From CAMBDS01 sp964355675 (lineage in GTDB: Bacteria; Electryoneota; AABM5-125-24; Hatepunaeales; Hatepunaeaceae), in the NCBI GenBank assembly GCA_964355675.1, contig CAYHEC010000008.1, positions 1-64,000 of the forward strand: a stretch of DNA of 64,000 nucleotides. The letters are read 5' to 3'. The position numbers were made by a program, and so were the translations under genes. This document shows positions 43,467 through 52,590 of this stretch, piece by piece. Within the stretch, counting starts at the first letter, position 1. Each line of letters starts with the position of its first letter. The notes below the pieces were generated by a model. The model was not told the origin of the DNA and did no database searches. It saw nothing but the letters and a program-made list of their open reading frames with translations.

Positions 43467-43490
43467 TTAATAATTAATAATTAATAATAA
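43464..43490. repeat. TAATTAA tandem motif after the T9SS protein
   Basis: Four overlapping TAATTAA-like units directly follow (and include) the stop codon. The remaining gap to 43655 holds an imperfect CGAGCTTAACG hairpin and the promoter region of the next gene; nothing else is recognised. Confidence 0.6.
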
Positions 43491-43655
43491 ACGAGCTTAA
43501 CGAAGTGCGAGACGCCCGTTTTTATTTCACCCGTGCCTTGAGCGCTACCGTTCCACAACTCTTTTGCTTTGCCAAAGATTTCTTATTACATTAGTGACAG
43601 AACAAATTAGCCTGCTTTCTTAAACAACCGAGAGCGAAAGTCAAGGAGATTCACT

Positions 43656-46127
43656 ATGCGAAACTGCTTGCTGACTCTATTTGCATCTATTTTGGCGGTG
43701 ACTACTGCATTTTCCAACGGATGGAACGTCCGTTTCGAAGATGGATTATTCACCGATCATTTCAACTGTATCGAAGTCATCGGCGAGACGGCGATCTGTG
43801 GAACCGATTATGGGCTTCTTGTCCTCGATATCAGTACACCTGAAACTCCAGTTCCGATTTCAAGGTTTGGGCTTGCGGACGGAGTCAAGGCATTCGACCT
43901 TGAGGATTCCCTGCTTTATATTGCCGCCGACGAAGCCGGTCTGGTTATTTTTGATGTATCGAATCCCCGCGCGCCAAGAGAGATTTTCGACGGTATCCAA
44001 TTCGCCCCAACTCGGTTTGTAATTATTGCGGATACATTGGCTTATTTGATCCTTGACTTTAATGCAGGCTTTGCCCCATTGCTAATCGTCGATGTTTCCG
44101 ACCCCCACCATCCCGAAGTCATTTCCCGTACCGTAGTAAATGGATCGTCAGGAGTGTGTAACAATGGATATCTCTACATTTTCCGCTCCGGCCCCATGGA
44201 CATCATCGATGTTCAGGACCCCTTCCAAATTTTCGCGGTAGAAAACCCCGAAACAACACAAGTCAGTAAGGCACAAATCGAGGGTGATTTCATGTTTGCA
44301 AACACCGGAATATTCGATGTTTCCGAACCAGAAAGCCCTGAGTTAATTCGTCATTTTCAAACACGATATGGATTTCGCCCCGGCCCATATATGTCTTTAG
44401 GCTCCTCCACCTTCGCGGTGACCGGAAATGAAGACAGCACCCGGTTATACCTTTTCGACGTCCGGAATCCCCTAACTGCTGTCCTTAGGGGATCCACAGT
44501 CGTCCATCGCCTTTTTGGGGCTTTGGCTATTTCAGGAGACTACCTCTGGGGCGCCAATCGACTCTCCACAAACGACCTTATCGGCTACGATATTTCGCGT
44601 CTCGATCAACCACGTTTGATGCCGGGATTTTCCAATCGCGGGAACTATTTCAACTTATGTCATTATGGAAGCTATATTTACGGTCGTATATGGCCTGGAG
44701 TTCAAATCATAGACGCAAGCGGTAGTACGCTCACAGTCTTGGATACGTTAAGTCTTGGAGATAGTGAGCAGATTTTGGCTACTGAAAATTATCTATATGT
44801 CAAGAATCAATCACCCGAACGGGCTGAAATGCTCAGTATCTTTGACCGTAGAAATCCGGCAAGACCGGACTCTATAAGCAGTTATCAACTTCCTTCAAGT
44901 GATTATGTCTTTGAAGTGCGGGAACCATTCGTTTACCTTTTGCGAACAAACGTCCGTCTGCATGCCAATTTGGAGGTACTTGACGTTTCTGATCCCGCCA
45001 ATCCGGAACTTGTTGGTTCGTTGACATTTGCCCGGTACGGTAACGAATCTCTTCAAATCGAAGACAATCGACTCATTGTTTTCTTCAGAAATGATGACCG
45101 AATCTGCACCTACTTTACATTCGACATTTCCGATCCCGGCCACCCGGAATTGATCGGCCAGTGGGAGTCTCAAGAAATAAACAACATTCGATTTGAGGTG
45201 TCCGGTCACTACCTATATTCGGAAGCAGATAATGAGTCTGGCATTCAGGTTTATGATATCGCCGATCCAAATAATTTCCAGATTGTCAATACAATCGATA
45301 ATCCTCTCGGAATGGATTATGGCACTTTTAGTGATGAAGATGTTCTGGTGGTTGGTCACGGTCACAAAGGGGTTACGCTATATTCTCTTGTTGAGCCTGA
45401 CAACCCCCTGAAAATTGGATATTGGGATTCGCCTGATTATGTGGAAGGCGCTACACTATTCGGAGAGAAATTGGTAGTCAGCAGTGGCTCATGCCTGGAG
45501 TTATTAAACATCGCCCATGCGCGCAACGCATGGTTTTTCGACACTGGCGTTGAAGAATATGATTTTGGGAGTGTCCGAACAGATAGAGGTGGGCAGTGGG
45601 AATTTTACATTCGTAACAGGAGCGAATGGTCACAATCGGTCAGCAGAATAGAATGTACTGGTGAGTCCTTCAGCTTTCAATCTGATATACCTATCGATAT
45701 AGATCCCGGTGATTCTGTCCTTGTCGAGGTTGTATTTGCTCCGGAGTCAGATTCACTTTATGTTGATGAAATGTACATCTTTTCGGGGGATGTTGGGTTT
45801 TCGATTCGACTTACAGGTCAGGGCATTATCCCGAATGGTATCGAAGATGCCCCCAATTCTCCATTCCTTTTTGAGTTATTCGATGCATATCCCAACCCGT
45901 TTAACTCATCCACATTTGTAAAAATTTCACTTCCAGCCTCATCCCTGGCAAACTTAAATCTATATGACAATATGGGCAGAAGCGTTTCGTATTTCAACAA
46001 CAACTACTACTCGGCTGGCGTTCACCGGGTGGCAATAAATGGAGCTGTCCTGCCATCTGGTATTTATTGGCTTCGCCTTGAACAAAACGGCCGGAGTGCC
46101 GTTTCAAGACTGGTGCTGGTCAGATAA
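43656..46127 (+). CDS. secreted LVIVD-repeat beta-propeller protein with ASH-like and T9SS domains
   Basis: An 823-residue exported protein. It has a signal peptide (LLTLFASILAVTTAFS), then LVIVD-type propeller repeats (LVILDISTPETPVPISRFGL, LVIFDVSNPRAPREIFDGIQ and others, to about residue 620). An ASH/choice-of-anchor-D-like beta sandwich follows (about 630-715, YDFGSVRTDRGGQWEFYIRN), then a sorting domain (about 740-823, AYPNPFNSSTFVKISLP; ends RSAVSRLVLVR). AAGGAG lies upstream of the ATG. Likely surface-attached or released; ligand unknown. Confidence 0.88.
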   Translation: MRNCLLTLFASILAVTTAFSNGWNVRFEDGLFTDHFNCIEVIGETAICGTDYGLLVLDISTPETPVPISRFGLADGVKAFDLEDSLLYIAADEAGLVIFDVSNPRAPREIFDGIQFAPTRFVIIADTLAYLILDFNAGFAPLLIVDVSDPHHPEVISRTVVNGSSGVCNNGYLYIFRSGPMDIIDVQDPFQIFAVENPETTQVSKAQIEGDFMFANTGIFDVSEPESPELIRHFQTRYGFRPGPYMSLGSSTFAVTGNEDSTRLYLFDVRNPLTAVLRGSTVVHRLFGALAISGDYLWGANRLSTNDLIGYDISRLDQPRLMPGFSNRGNYFNLCHYGSYIYGRIWPGVQIIDASGSTLTVLDTLSLGDSEQILATENYLYVKNQSPERAEMLSIFDRRNPARPDSISSYQLPSSDYVFEVREPFVYLLRTNVRLHANLEVLDVSDPANPELVGSLTFARYGNESLQIEDNRLIVFFRNDDRICTYFTFDISDPGHPELIGQWESQEINNIRFEVSGHYLYSEADNESGIQVYDIADPNNFQIVNTIDNPLGMDYGTFSDEDVLVVGHGHKGVTLYSLVEPDNPLKIGYWDSPDYVEGATLFGEKLVVSSGSCLELLNIAHARNAWFFDTGVEEYDFGSVRTDRGGQWEFYIRNRSEWSQSVSRIECTGESFSFQSDIPIDIDPGDSVLVEVVFAPESDSLYVDEMYIFSGDVGFSIRLTGQGIIPNGIEDAPNSPFLFELFDAYPNPFNSSTFVKISLPASSLANLNLYDNMGRSVSYFNNNYYSAGVHRVAINGAVLPSGIYWLRLEQNGRSAVSRLVLVR

Positions 46128-46163
46128 GGTAGTAAAAGCAATGTCACACCAACACTGACAGCG

Positions 46164-46188
46164 GTAGGGGCGAATTTATTCGCTCTAC
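46164..46188. terminator. palindrome between convergent genes, candidate bidirectional terminator
   Basis: GTAGGGGCGAA (46164-46174) pairs with TTCGCTCTAC (46179-46188) and overlaps the minus-strand stop codon. It belongs to the GGGCGA repeat family. No U-tract follows, so terminator function is only inferred from position. Confidence 0.4.
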
Positions 46189-49163
46189 TTGACATAGACA
46201 ACTATCTTTTCCTGCCTGATCCCACCAGAGCTATAATTGACATAATAAATGCCTGATGAGACGTCTGACAAATCTGCTTGAACACTCTGTTTGCCTTCAT
46301 TAACGACTTCTTTTAATAACTGCCGAATCTGTCGCCCCATCAAATCGTTAAGAACAATCTCAACCAATCCCCTCTGGTCAACCGAATACTCGATTATGAG
46401 AGCGCCGTTCGTCGGGTTTGGATAAACTGACTTCAACGCCAATCCTGACGGAATTCCATCAGATCGATTTTTTACGGACACGGCGTCAGGACCGATACGC
46501 TGGGCAAAATTAGCATTGGGTGCATCCTCCCGTCGCGCAACAACCCCAACGCTACCGTCTTCATAGATCCAAGGTTGAAGGGGGGATTCATAGTCACTTC
46601 CTTCAAGATCTCCAGTCAAAACTGCGGTTCCAGCCATACCTCCATCGCTCGTCAATTGTCCGTCGGCGTCGAAATGAAGCACTCGCATTCTGTCCGCCCC
46701 ATCGTTGTGTGTTGACAGGAAAATCCACGCACCATTTTCATTATCCGAAATGATTTTTGGTTCATGGGAATTACTAACATGGGGCAAAACCACTCCACCA
46801 CCGCCAAGCCCTCTCCGACCATCACTGAATAAAAGTTGTAAACGAACAGCGCTACTTTGGAAGTCACCCGCCTCGTGAACCCATGCAACAACCCATATCC
46901 CGCCATCGCTTCGCCCGGCTTCTGTCCAAAACAGCATGTTGCGGCCCCCCGTAGCGATCCCAACATCCGGCTCAAATGCAGAAACCACCTGTTGCCACTC
47001 TGGCTGTCCTTCCGTGTCGTATCTCATCGCCAAAATCGTAAGGCTGTCTTCCTGCATTGCCAGCCTTGGTGCGAGAAGTGTCAAATACTGATCTCGATCT
47101 GCAATAAGGCTCCAACGATGGAAGACTGAACAACGCCACTGAAGTTCCCTCCCCCCTCCCCAACTCAGTTCGCCTTCAGGAGAAATTTTCTGAATGGCCA
47201 GCGATTCATTGCCCCGCTTACCGATTATCCATTCACCTCCCTCACCAGAGGTTACAAGACCGACGCCTCGCGCCATAGGACCTTCGAATGGCCACAAAGT
47301 CTCTCCAACTACCTCACATTCTTGATTGAGATGAATTAAACCGTTCCTTAAGATAACTCCCGCTCCTGTGTAAAATGAAACGAAACAGCCTCCGATTGAA
47401 TCAGTAAAAATGCCCTGAAAACCGCCGCCGATTTGTTCTACCAGGGATAATGGTTCGTCCGGATGGAGCTGATTTTCGTTATCGAGAATTACAAAACGGC
47501 TCAACGCATGTCCATTTTCTTGTAACGCTGCACAAAATGACCCGCCGCTGGTCACAGACAGATTGAGGGTTTCGTTCAGAAAGGTGACGGGGTTACTTAA
47601 TGAGCCGTCTGATGATAGAAACCGGTAACGGTTGGTCTTGTCGATCTGCTCTATCAGCCTAACATTTTCACCTTCCAACACCTGCCGTTCGATTATTTGA
47701 CCTCCAATGTCCTGGTGTTCAATCGTCGCCCGTTCGTCATTCGCCCAAATGGGCTCTCCGTCGGTATCGTACAAACCCAATCTGATCTGACCATCTTCCG
47801 GAATGATCGTGAAAAAATCGTCTTCGACTCCGGGAAGGACTGGCTGATAAAGGCCGCACGGCAGGCTGTCGAGCGCAAATATTAGCCTTCCGCGTTCATT
47901 TAATTTGTTCGCTTCCGCATGAGATAGACGCCAACTCCGCCGATTCCCCTCTCCCGTCCAGACCACATGTGAAATCCTGACAACTAATTGATCATTCGAA
48001 GCTTCATATTGAGGCTCAACCCACAAGTCTTCCAAGACCAGAGACTCTTCCCAAACCGGTTCAACACCGCCATCGTTGACCCGAAAGCAATTGACTGTCG
48101 TGGTCACCGGGCCATTTCCCTCATTGTGGTTGTAACCAAAAGAATACACCGCTCCTCCTTCGGAGGCGGTAAACAAGTTTCGATAACCATAGCTAACATC
48201 ATTGTAAGGGTTAAGCCAGATCTGGTCATCAGGCATCAGCGCTTCACCTGCGGCGGTGTAATGCTGAAATCCGTTGGTTGATTCGTTTCCGTTAAAGCCA
48301 AACCCCAGCAAAAATAAATAGAAACCACCTTGCAAGTCGGGTTCAAGACTTTCGACTTGAACAACGCCCTCTTCATCATCGGGCAATGGTGGTTCGAGCG
48401 GTTCTTCATAACGAAATGACCCATCCTCTTCGAAGAGGTTTACTAAATACCGATCGGGTTCGCCATTAACGAATCCGCCTATCCACATCCCGACTCCCGG
48501 CTCTTCGTTAATCGTTGGCAATATTGCGTCGGCGAATACTTCCCGACCTGCTTCAGGCCACCCCTCATCTAATCTGCCGTTGCTGTCGATTTTTTTTGCC
48601 AGTACTTGATAATTATTGGCACGCCTGATGTCAGTTGAGCGTCGCTGTTCGAGAGCAAGAATACCTCCGTCTTCGCAGGCAAATATTGGCGCGTCAAGTC
48701 CGCTAAAGTAATATTCCCATCTATGATAAAGCAGAACGCCTCCTTCATCCCAAACAGGATTAAGAAAGGCGTTCAGTTTTTGCGCATATAAATTATATTG
48801 ATCTCTGCCTACCGAATCGAGCCAAGCAACAATCGCGCCTCCCTCCGGCGTCGGTTTGATGAATAACGCGTGGCGAGTAACATTGCCCTCGCGGGGCGAA
48901 ACGTAAAGAGGATGAGGTTCAAAGGCGAGATTGCGATCATAGTCTATCGCCTGCACCGCCACCCGAAGAAACCCGTTCGAATCGACTTCGGTATAGGCGG
49001 TCAGGACGCGATCTCCGCCCAGACTGCAAGATACAGGACGATCTTCTGGAAGTGCCGCGGTGATCAGTACGCCCCGATTCCCCCACATTCTTTCATTTCC
49101 GTCTGCCTTCCGGGCAAAGACAAAGCCGTAGGTAGCTAACAAAGTAACAATGAACCATCTCAT
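46185..49163 (-). CDS. large secreted protein with T9SS sorting domain
   Basis: A 992-residue protein when started at ATG 49163, which has GGGAGG upstream and begins a signal peptide (RWFIVTLLATYGFVFARKAD). The body repeats short beta-rich blocks with patterns like YDTEGQPEWQQVV and KISPEGELSWGGGR, suggesting a large beta-propeller or solenoid; no enzyme motif is seen. The C-terminus (SVYPNPTNGALIIEYSV; ends IRQEKIVVYVK) is a type IX sorting domain. It is convergent with the previous gene. Confidence 0.85.
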   Translation of the reverse strand: MRWFIVTLLATYGFVFARKADGNERMWGNRGVLITAALPEDRPVSCSLGGDRVLTAYTEVDSNGFLRVAVQAIDYDRNLAFEPHPLYVSPREGNVTRHALFIKPTPEGGAIVAWLDSVGRDQYNLYAQKLNAFLNPVWDEGGVLLYHRWEYYFSGLDAPIFACEDGGILALEQRRSTDIRRANNYQVLAKKIDSNGRLDEGWPEAGREVFADAILPTINEEPGVGMWIGGFVNGEPDRYLVNLFEEDGSFRYEEPLEPPLPDDEEGVVQVESLEPDLQGGFYLFLLGFGFNGNESTNGFQHYTAAGEALMPDDQIWLNPYNDVSYGYRNLFTASEGGAVYSFGYNHNEGNGPVTTTVNCFRVNDGGVEPVWEESLVLEDLWVEPQYEASNDQLVVRISHVVWTGEGNRRSWRLSHAEANKLNERGRLIFALDSLPCGLYQPVLPGVEDDFFTIIPEDGQIRLGLYDTDGEPIWANDERATIEHQDIGGQIIERQVLEGENVRLIEQIDKTNRYRFLSSDGSLSNPVTFLNETLNLSVTSGGSFCAALQENGHALSRFVILDNENQLHPDEPLSLVEQIGGGFQGIFTDSIGGCFVSFYTGAGVILRNGLIHLNQECEVVGETLWPFEGPMARGVGLVTSGEGGEWIIGKRGNESLAIQKISPEGELSWGGGRELQWRCSVFHRWSLIADRDQYLTLLAPRLAMQEDSLTILAMRYDTEGQPEWQQVVSAFEPDVGIATGGRNMLFWTEAGRSDGGIWVVAWVHEAGDFQSSAVRLQLLFSDGRRGLGGGGVVLPHVSNSHEPKIISDNENGAWIFLSTHNDGADRMRVLHFDADGQLTSDGGMAGTAVLTGDLEGSDYESPLQPWIYEDGSVGVVARREDAPNANFAQRIGPDAVSVKNRSDGIPSGLALKSVYPNPTNGALIIEYSVDQRGLVEIVLNDLMGRQIRQLLKEVVNEGKQSVQADLSDVSSGIYYVNYSSGGIRQEKIVVYVK

Positions 49164-49217
49164 ACGCACCTCCCACAAATTGGTCATGCCGCCACGCGCA
49201 CCCATGTGATAGCGACA

Positions 49218-49379
49218 AGGGCTCGGTAAACCGGCCCCTACGCGATAAACAGGGCTCGGTAAACCGACCTCTACGCGATAAACAGGGCTCGGTAAACCGG
49301 CCCCTACGCGATAAACAGGGCTCGGTAAACCAGCCCCCTACGCGAAAAAAGGGCTCGGTAAACCGGCCCCTACGCGAAC
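49218..49379. repeat. five tandem 33-bp repeats
   Basis: Units begin at 49218, 49251, 49284, 49317 and 49350, each with AGGGCTCGGTAAACCGGCCC-type sequence followed by CTACGCG. The same unit occurs singly at 56188-56212 in reverse orientation. The array lies between the stop of the DUF1015 gene and the start of the T9SS protein. There are no spacers, so it is a minisatellite. Confidence 0.95.
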
Positions 49380-50726
49380 CTACGCTGGCGCTTCCCACAT
49401 CGCCAAACCCATCGACTTGTCGATCTGCATCTTCATTAAAATCAGCCCGGAGAGAAGCTTCGGATAAAAATCGGTCGATTTCTGTGGCATCCGCTCGCCC
49501 ATAGATGCAACCTGCTTCACCTGATCCACTCGCGTCGGATTGATCAGGAAGACGGCTTGATTTCCTTTGTTCAACGAATCAAGGGCTTCGTCACGACCGC
49601 GAACGTAATGAATGTTCGTCTCGGCGGCAAGTTTTGCGGCGTCTATGCCAAGAATTTTTTCCAGCAACGCGACATGCAAGATCGTCACGTCAAGCCTTCT
49701 CCAGCCAAGCGAATGATCCGGGACCAGCGCGTCCATCGCCGCCGGGTCTTTGATCGAAAGGAGCCTGTATCCTTTCAACCCCATTGCGCCGAAGCCAAAG
49801 GCGCTCCTGCCCTGCCCTGCCGCGTCGTCGAGCGCTTGATAGAGAGCCCCTCGATCTTCATATTCAACCACTGTGAACAGTTCAACCGCCTTGGCAAGAA
49901 ACTTAACCGGATCGAATCCTTGAAGCGAATGGAGCACGCGGTGAGTGGGTAGAACAGTCAAGCCCGGGTCCTGCATCGCAATCATCGTCATCATTCGATA
50001 GGTGAAGGTCTCTGCCCCGACCGGCTTCCAGTTGCGTGACTTGCACTCATTCATAAAGTTCATCGCCGTCTCAAACCGGTGGTGACCATCGGCAATAAAC
50101 AGCTCCTTATCCTCGAAAAGTTCGTTCAGGTCGTGGATCACGCCGGGGGAGCTGATCCGGAATAGCCGGTGGATCGCTCCGAAATCGTCGGTCACTTCGG
50201 CAAGTGGTCGGGCAAATTGCAGTTCATTATCGAGAATAGCGTTGATCTTCTGCTCGGGATCGTCGTAGAGCATAAAGATGTTTTCGTCATTCGCTTCGGT
50301 GGCTCGCATCAGGCGCAACCGGTCAGCCTTAGGTCCCGAGAGCGTCTGCTCGTGGGCGCGGACTTTGCCTTTCTCATCGTCAAGCGACACCAGCGCTATC
50401 AGACCTTTCCTGACGTAGGTCTTCCCTTCGACTTCATACTGCTGATGGTATGGATAAATTGCAGGTCCCGGCTCGCGCGTAAGCACCCGTTCTTCGATCC
50501 ATCTCTCCCAGACTTGTGCGGCTCGGGTGTAAGGATTATCGTTGGGTGTGTCCGCCGCGGCGGGAGGATTTTTTATGATTCGAATGAGATTATGCTCACT
50601 TCGGCGAATGTATTCCGTCTGAAGCGCATCGTCGATTTTGTCATAGGGTTGGGTCATAACCTTGTTCAGGTCACCCACTTCGTTCGGGTTGAATCTGTAA
50701 CCGCGAAACGAGGCTATTTTTGCCAT
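49380..50726 (-). CDS. DUF1015 family protein
   Basis: A 448-residue soluble protein with the DUF1015 signatures: TQPYDKIDDALQTEYIRRSE near the start, the Gly/His-rich core ELFIADGHHRFETAMNFMNE (about residues 211-230) and LTVLPTHRVLHSL. Length is normal. Some relatives act as ADP/ATP-dependent serine kinases, but many are uncharacterised, so no reaction is assigned. It is transcribed alone, with palindromic repeats on both sides. Confidence 0.9.
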   Translation of the reverse strand: MAKIASFRGYRFNPNEVGDLNKVMTQPYDKIDDALQTEYIRRSEHNLIRIIKNPPAAADTPNDNPYTRAAQVWERWIEERVLTREPGPAIYPYHQQYEVEGKTYVRKGLIALVSLDDEKGKVRAHEQTLSGPKADRLRLMRATEANDENIFMLYDDPEQKINAILDNELQFARPLAEVTDDFGAIHRLFRISSPGVIHDLNELFEDKELFIADGHHRFETAMNFMNECKSRNWKPVGAETFTYRMMTMIAMQDPGLTVLPTHRVLHSLQGFDPVKFLAKAVELFTVVEYEDRGALYQALDDAAGQGRSAFGFGAMGLKGYRLLSIKDPAAMDALVPDHSLGWRRLDVTILHVALLEKILGIDAAKLAAETNIHYVRGRDEALDSLNKGNQAVFLINPTRVDQVKQVASMGERMPQKSTDFYPKLLSGLILMKMQIDKSMGLAMWEAPA

Positions 50727-50815
50727 TGGAACTCCGTTAGTGTGTTATAGACCGATGTTTATAGTGTGGCGTCAAATGCTCTAATCTGACACGATATATT
50801 TCTTCTACCTGGCTA

Positions 50816-50888
50816 TCACGTGAGGGCACGTGAACTTCACTATAAGGGCGGACTGAAGTCCCCCCTCCGAGAACTCACGTGAGGGCAC
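50816..50888. repeat. direct TCACGTGAGGGCAC repeats flanking a palindrome
   Basis: Two identical 14-base copies (50816-50829, 50875-50888), each starting with the palindrome TCACGTGA, flank a GGGCGGACTGAAGTCCCCCCT-like palindrome core. The rest of the gap 50727-50914 shows nothing else. Confidence 0.75.
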
Positions 50889-50914
50889 ACGACAGCACCG
50901 GAATTGGCTTTTCT

Positions 50915-51274
50915 TTATCGTCTGACGAAATGCGGCATTTCTTCCGGTATTTCGACGGACAGCTCGACCAAACCGGCAAATTTGCCATCCTGATACCAAG
51001 GCGTCTGAATAATGATCTTCTTGACGCCCTTCTTCTGGATGGTATAAGTGTTGGATAATTCTTTCGCCAACATCTGGGCGACTTGAGTCCGTGAAGGCTC
51101 CCTATGGCAATCGAGCAGGTTGGTCCCGATCAGCGCTTCACCACCATCGCTATCAAACGTAGCGATGGATTTGTCGTTCATCGCGACGATGATCCCTTCA
51201 CGGTCACAGATTGTGACGGCGAAGGGGACCTCCTGAAGGTAACCGAGTGTTGTTGGAAAAAAAGAGTTACTCAA
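50915..51274 (-). CDS. PAS-domain protein
   Basis: A 119-residue single-domain protein with a PAS fold: VPFAVTICDREGIIVAMNDK, SIATFDSDGGEALIGTNLLD and QTPWYQDGKFAGLVELSVEI follow the canonical strand-helix order. There is no output domain, so it may bind a small ligand or partner in a sensory complex. It overlaps the end of the upstream gene at 51271 by four bases, suggesting cotranscription with the secreted protein before it. Confidence 0.8.
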   Translation of the reverse strand: MSNSFFPTTLGYLQEVPFAVTICDREGIIVAMNDKSIATFDSDGGEALIGTNLLDCHREPSRTQVAQMLAKELSNTYTIQKKGVKKIIIQTPWYQDGKFAGLVELSVEIPEEMPHFVRR

Positions 51275-52506
51275 TCTGGATACCGGAAATCGACTGCCTG
51301 AGAAACTTTCACCATTACTCCATCATTAGGTCTCAACAACCACTCGAAATGGTAATTTGGGCGGTAAAATTGACCGAGTGGACCTTTTACCATCATAAGT
51401 ACCCCGGCATTCTCAAGAGCTCTAAAGAGATTAATCGGATCATCATTCCTGCGCGGGTAATACGCGATCACGTTCCAACCATGTTGCAGATGAATGAGAT
51501 TATCGACCGGAATTGGATCTCCGACAATTTCCCAATCGACGGCTTCAGTCGTTTTAATCCAGTATCCCTGGGTCAGATCCCATTCGCGGATACCCCAGAA
51601 ATTACGGGTAGGCATACAGAAATTTCCAACGTAATCCTTGATGATGTAAACCTGTTGCCGGATGTTAACGGTCAAACTTTGGGGAGTAAGCACGCCGTTG
51701 TCTCGATATTCATCACCCGGCGTCACATTGAGTGAGATCATGTTCCAGCCAGCCCGAAGATGGATCGTCTGAGTTTCGACGTTAGGAATTGCCATGGTGA
51801 GCGTAACAGGTATGCGGACTTCCGCTTGATCGGGGTCGTTCGAGGTAATTCGGAGCGTGACCTGGTAGTCTCCGTTCTCTTCGGGAAGGTTATTTGTTGT
51901 TAAACGAATAGCAGTCTCTCTACCTGCCGCGATGCGTCCATTGCGGGGAGCTACCGTCAACCATCCGGCATTGAATGCGGGTTTATTCCAACTCAACTCG
52001 GCGTTGCCGGAGTTACGAATCGTCAGTGATTCCTCGTCGCTTCCTCCTGCTTCTTCAACCAATAGCCGAATCGCATTTGGAGCGACTTCAATATTCGGAG
52101 CTGGAGGCACAACACCTACCCCAACCAGTGTGGCGTCGTAAATGAACTGCCGTCCCTGATTGCTTCCGGCAACAATACGTACAGCAACCTGAAATTGACC
52201 GGCTCGCGGTGGTCTGAATTCAAATGCGACCGCGACCTGTTGCTGTGGTTCGATACGGAAATTAGCGGGATTGGCAGTGAAATTCTCGCCCTGAATTTGA
52301 ACTGATACATCCATCATAGCATCGTCGCGTTGCATACCGATAAAGGTCACCCATTGACGCGAAGAATTTCCTACCGGTACTTCGCCAAACTGGATGACGC
52401 CATTCACGATATTGGGATTGAAGCCCAATTGAGCAAACGCGTCAGGGGAGAAAACGATCACCACGGCTAACAGGGCCGCTGATCTGAAGAGATTGGTAAT
52501 TTTCAT
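51271..52506 (-). CDS. secreted ASH-domain protein with paired GWN modules
   Basis: A 411-residue protein started at ATG 52506, where a signal peptide begins (LFRSAALLAVVIVFSPDAFA). Two ASH-like beta sandwiches (about 25-130 and 132-235; FGEVPVGNSSRQWVTFIGMQ, RLTTNNLPEENGDYQVTLRI) precede a duplicated module with LRAGWNMISLNVTP and LQHGWNVIAYYPRR. The same module is found in the next gene (52591-54876). It lacks the usual T9SS sorting domain, so its final location is unclear. Confidence 0.8.
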   Translation of the reverse strand: MKITNLFRSAALLAVVIVFSPDAFAQLGFNPNIVNGVIQFGEVPVGNSSRQWVTFIGMQRDDAMMDVSVQIQGENFTANPANFRIEPQQQVAVAFEFRPPRAGQFQVAVRIVAGSNQGRQFIYDATLVGVGVVPPAPNIEVAPNAIRLLVEEAGGSDEESLTIRNSGNAELSWNKPAFNAGWLTVAPRNGRIAAGRETAIRLTTNNLPEENGDYQVTLRITSNDPDQAEVRIPVTLTMAIPNVETQTIHLRAGWNMISLNVTPGDEYRDNGVLTPQSLTVNIRQQVYIIKDYVGNFCMPTRNFWGIREWDLTQGYWIKTTEAVDWEIVGDPIPVDNLIHLQHGWNVIAYYPRRNDDPINLFRALENAGVLMMVKGPLGQFYRPNYHFEWLLRPNDGVMVKVSQAVDFRYPD

Positions 52507-52590
52507 AGTTACTCCAAATTCGTTACATCGGCGTCTCGGCGGCATGGTCACCAGCGTCTCGCCGGTTTAATTCAATATATTACATTGTCC

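Noticed and set aside
46185..49163. Assigning an enzymatic function to the large T9SS protein
   Set aside because: Only propeller-like repeats and the sorting domain are visible; no catalytic motif was found.
49218..49379. CRISPR-like array of regularly spaced repeats
   Set aside because: The 33-bp units are contiguous, with no unique spacers between them, and no cas genes are present. It is a minisatellite.
49093..49398. Minus-strand ORF encoding an RGRFTEPCLSR repeat protein
   Set aside because: It is only the translation of the 33-bp minisatellite and overlaps the true start region of the T9SS gene; no ribosome-binding site.
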